7,041 bases of DNA, taken from NCBI GenBank assembly GCA_025351035.1, contig JANXWT010000216.1, positions 1-7,041 on the forward strand, given 5' to 3'. The notes beneath the pieces were generated by a model. It made no database searches. It was not told where the DNA came from and saw only the letters and a program-made list of their open reading frames with translations. The position numbers and the translations under genes are program-made. Position 1 is the first letter of the stretch. Each line of letters begins with the position of its first letter. Source of the stretch: Opitutia bacterium (lineage in GTDB: Bacteria > Verrucomicrobiota > Verrucomicrobiia > Opitutales > Opitutaceae). Of the stretch, positions 6,168-7,041 are shown one piece after another.

Positions 6168-6548
6168 ATGCCTCGTGCAACAAACTCCCCCGCGTCGCGC
6201 AAGCGTCGCAAGAAAGTCCTGAAATACGCCAAGGGCTATTTCGGTAACAAATCCAAGCTGTTCCGCTATGCCAAGGAAGCGGTCCAGCACGCCTGGCAAT
6301 ACGCCTACATCGACCGCAAGAAGAAGAAGGGTAATTTCCGCAGCCTGTGGATTATCCGTCTCAATGCGGCCTGTCGCGAAACCGGCATCAGCTACAGTCG
6401 TTTCATCGAGGGCCTCAAGGCCGCCAACATCAAGCTCGACCGTCGCCAGCTCTCCGAGATCGCGATCGCCGACTCGGTGGCTTTTGGCAGCCTGATCAAG
6501 CAAGCCCAAGACGCGTTGAAGACCAAGGCGAGCGCCGCCAAGGCGTAA
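6168..6548 (+). CDS. rplT: 50S ribosomal protein L20
   Basis: A 126-residue basic protein that matches L20 along its full length: MPRATNSPASRKRRKKVLKY, then the AKGYFGNKSKLFRYAKEAV segment, the AYIDRKKKKGNFRSLWIIRL block, NAACRETGISYSRFIEGLKA and LDRRQLSEIAIAD. L20 is an early assembly protein of the large subunit. Its N-terminal half extends along 23S rRNA, and its globular C-terminal half also binds mRNA in organisms with L20 autoregulation. The family's usual length is about 117-120, so the alanine/lysine-rich tail (KTKASAAKA) is slightly longer. It lies between rpmI and pheS. The start follows CCACTAAAC with no Shine-Dalgarno sequence. Confidence 0.98.
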   Translation: MPRATNSPASRKRRKKVLKYAKGYFGNKSKLFRYAKEAVQHAWQYAYIDRKKKKGNFRSLWIIRLNAACRETGISYSRFIEGLKAANIKLDRRQLSEIAIADSVAFGSLIKQAQDALKTKASAAKA

Positions 6549-6569
6549 GCGAAAATCTCCAGACGCGGG

Positions 6570-6593
6570 CCGGCTCAAAGGCTCGCCTTCCGG
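6570..6593 (+). repeat. Bulged hairpin upstream of the pheS terminator
   Basis: CCGG (6570-6573) can pair with CCGG (6590-6593), and inside it AAGG (6578-6581) pairs with CCTT (6586-6589) across a 4-base loop, leaving four unpaired bases on the 5' side. It lies between the rplT stop and the terminator before pheS. CCGGC at 6570-6574 could instead pair with GCCGG at 6612-6616, which would disturb the base of the terminator stem. That makes it a possible but weak antiterminator partner. Confidence 0.3.
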
Positions 6594-6614
6594 TTTCAAA
6601 CCCACTTCTCTGCC

Positions 6615-6650
6615 GGACGGGCCTCTCACGAGTCCCGTCCTTTTTCTTTT
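6615..6650 (+). terminator. Intrinsic terminator between rplT and pheS, abutting the pheS start
   Basis: A 7-base perfect stem, GGACGGG (6615-6621) with CCCGTCC (6634-6640), can be lengthened by an inner CTC/GAG stem around TCAC, and is followed at once by TTTTTCTTTT (6641-6650). This is a textbook Rho-independent terminator on the plus strand. It would end the rpmI-rplT transcript. Only CCC separates its T-run from the pheS ATG at 6654, so any pheS mRNA from an upstream promoter must read through it. Confidence 0.85.
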
Positions 6651-6653
6651 CCC

Positions 6654-7041
6654 ATGCAAGACCTCCTCTCCGCTCTCCTCGCCAAAGCCCCCGCCGAGCT
6701 GGCCGCATTGAAATCACGCGCCGAGTTCGAGGCCGCCAAGGCCCGCTACGTCGGCCCCAACGGTGAGCTCACCGCACTCATGAAACAGATGGGCACCGTG
6801 CCTAAGGAGCAGCGTCCCGCTATGGGCAAGCTCATCAACGAGGCCAAGGCCCAGCTGCAGGCGCAGCTCGACGCCACGCTCGCGCGCATCGGTGACGCCG
6901 AGATCGCCGCGCAACTCGGCCCCGCCGTCGATCCGTCGCTGCCGTCGCCGGACGCTGGCCCGGGCACGTGGCACCCGCTCACGCTCGTCCGCGAGGAAAT
7001 GTGCCGCATCCTCCGCAAGGCCGGCTTCACCGTCGTCGAAG
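6654..7041 (+). CDS. pheS: Phenylalanine-tRNA ligase alpha subunit, N-terminal part
   Basis: The frame is open from the ATG at 6654 to the window end, 129 codons. The first about 90 residues are the N-terminal coiled-coil arm that contacts tRNA-Phe, with the family pattern YVGPNGELTALMKQMGTVPK, then EQRPAMGKLINEAKAQL. After a proline-rich link comes GTWHPLTLVREEMCRILRKA and GFTVVE, the beginning of the catalytic class II synthetase domain (HPLT at 108-111 is the conserved entry motif). The catalytic motifs 2 and 3 lie beyond the window. With PheT the product charges tRNA-Phe as an alpha2-beta2 enzyme. The position after rplT matches the common rpmI-rplT-pheS order. The immediate upstream sequence is a terminator T-run and CCC, without a Shine-Dalgarno sequence. 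Confidence 0.96.
   Translation, partial: MQDLLSALLAKAPAELAALKSRAEFEAAKARYVGPNGELTALMKQMGTVPKEQRPAMGKLINEAKAQLQAQLDATLARIGDAEIAAQLGPAVDPSLPSPDAGPGTWHPLTLVREEMCRILRKAGFTVVE

Noticed and set aside
5724..6183. Open frames on the minus strand across rpmI and its leader
   Set aside because: They are antisense to the clear L35 gene and its leader and show no recognisable domain.
6549..6653. Phe-rich leader peptide or T-box controlling pheS
   Set aside because: There is no ATG in the gap before that of pheS, no run of Phe codons and no T-box core sequence.

Overview
The window looks like a chromosomal segment of a Gram-negative bacterium of moderately high GC. The L20 and L35 protein sequences, the SD-poor starts and the Ton-type envelope genes look most like Verrucomicrobiota (Opitutaceae-like). 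That assignment rests on remembered family resemblance, not on a search. No insertion sequence, CRISPR array, phage gene or other mobile element is visible.

Left part (1-3884, minus strand): a six-gene run reading right to left, exbB (MotA/TolQ/ExbB proton channel), exbD (copy A), exbD (copy B), tonB, an exported TPR protein, and a partial small membrane/coiled-coil protein that leaves the window. Gaps are 15-53 bases, so it is very probably one operon. The first four products form a complete energy-transducing Ton complex. ExbB and ExbD use the proton gradient and TonB carries the force across the periplasm to outer-membrane transporters. The TPR protein probably assists in the periplasm. 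The order exbB-exbD-tonB-TPR recalls TonB2-type clusters of Vibrio and relatives, and a doubled exbD is known from Xanthomonas.

Middle (3885-4705): a leader region with a possible promoter for the Ton operon, then three tRNA genes on the minus strand, transcribed in the order Lys(CTT), Thr(TGT), Gln(CTG), all with an encoded CCA end. A TATAAA box lies just upstream of tRNA-Lys. The Thr-Gln spacer contains a nested hairpin.

Right part: at 4706-5713 (minus) is an NAD(P)-dependent oxidoreductase of the dihydrodipicolinate reductase-like/2,4-diaminopentanoate dehydrogenase family. Divergent from it, on the plus strand, are rpmI (L35), rplT (L20) and the 5' part of pheS (Phe-tRNA synthetase alpha). 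This is the common bacterial translation cluster, but infC is not directly upstream of rpmI. The rpmI-rplT gap holds two mutually exclusive hairpins. The rplT-pheS gap ends in a good intrinsic terminator whose U-tract stops three bases before the pheS start codon.

I see no wholly new system. The most interesting points are regulatory: the terminator abutting pheS, the alternative hairpins before rplT, the near-absence of Shine-Dalgarno sequences, and the two exbD copies that share one segment with silent differences only.
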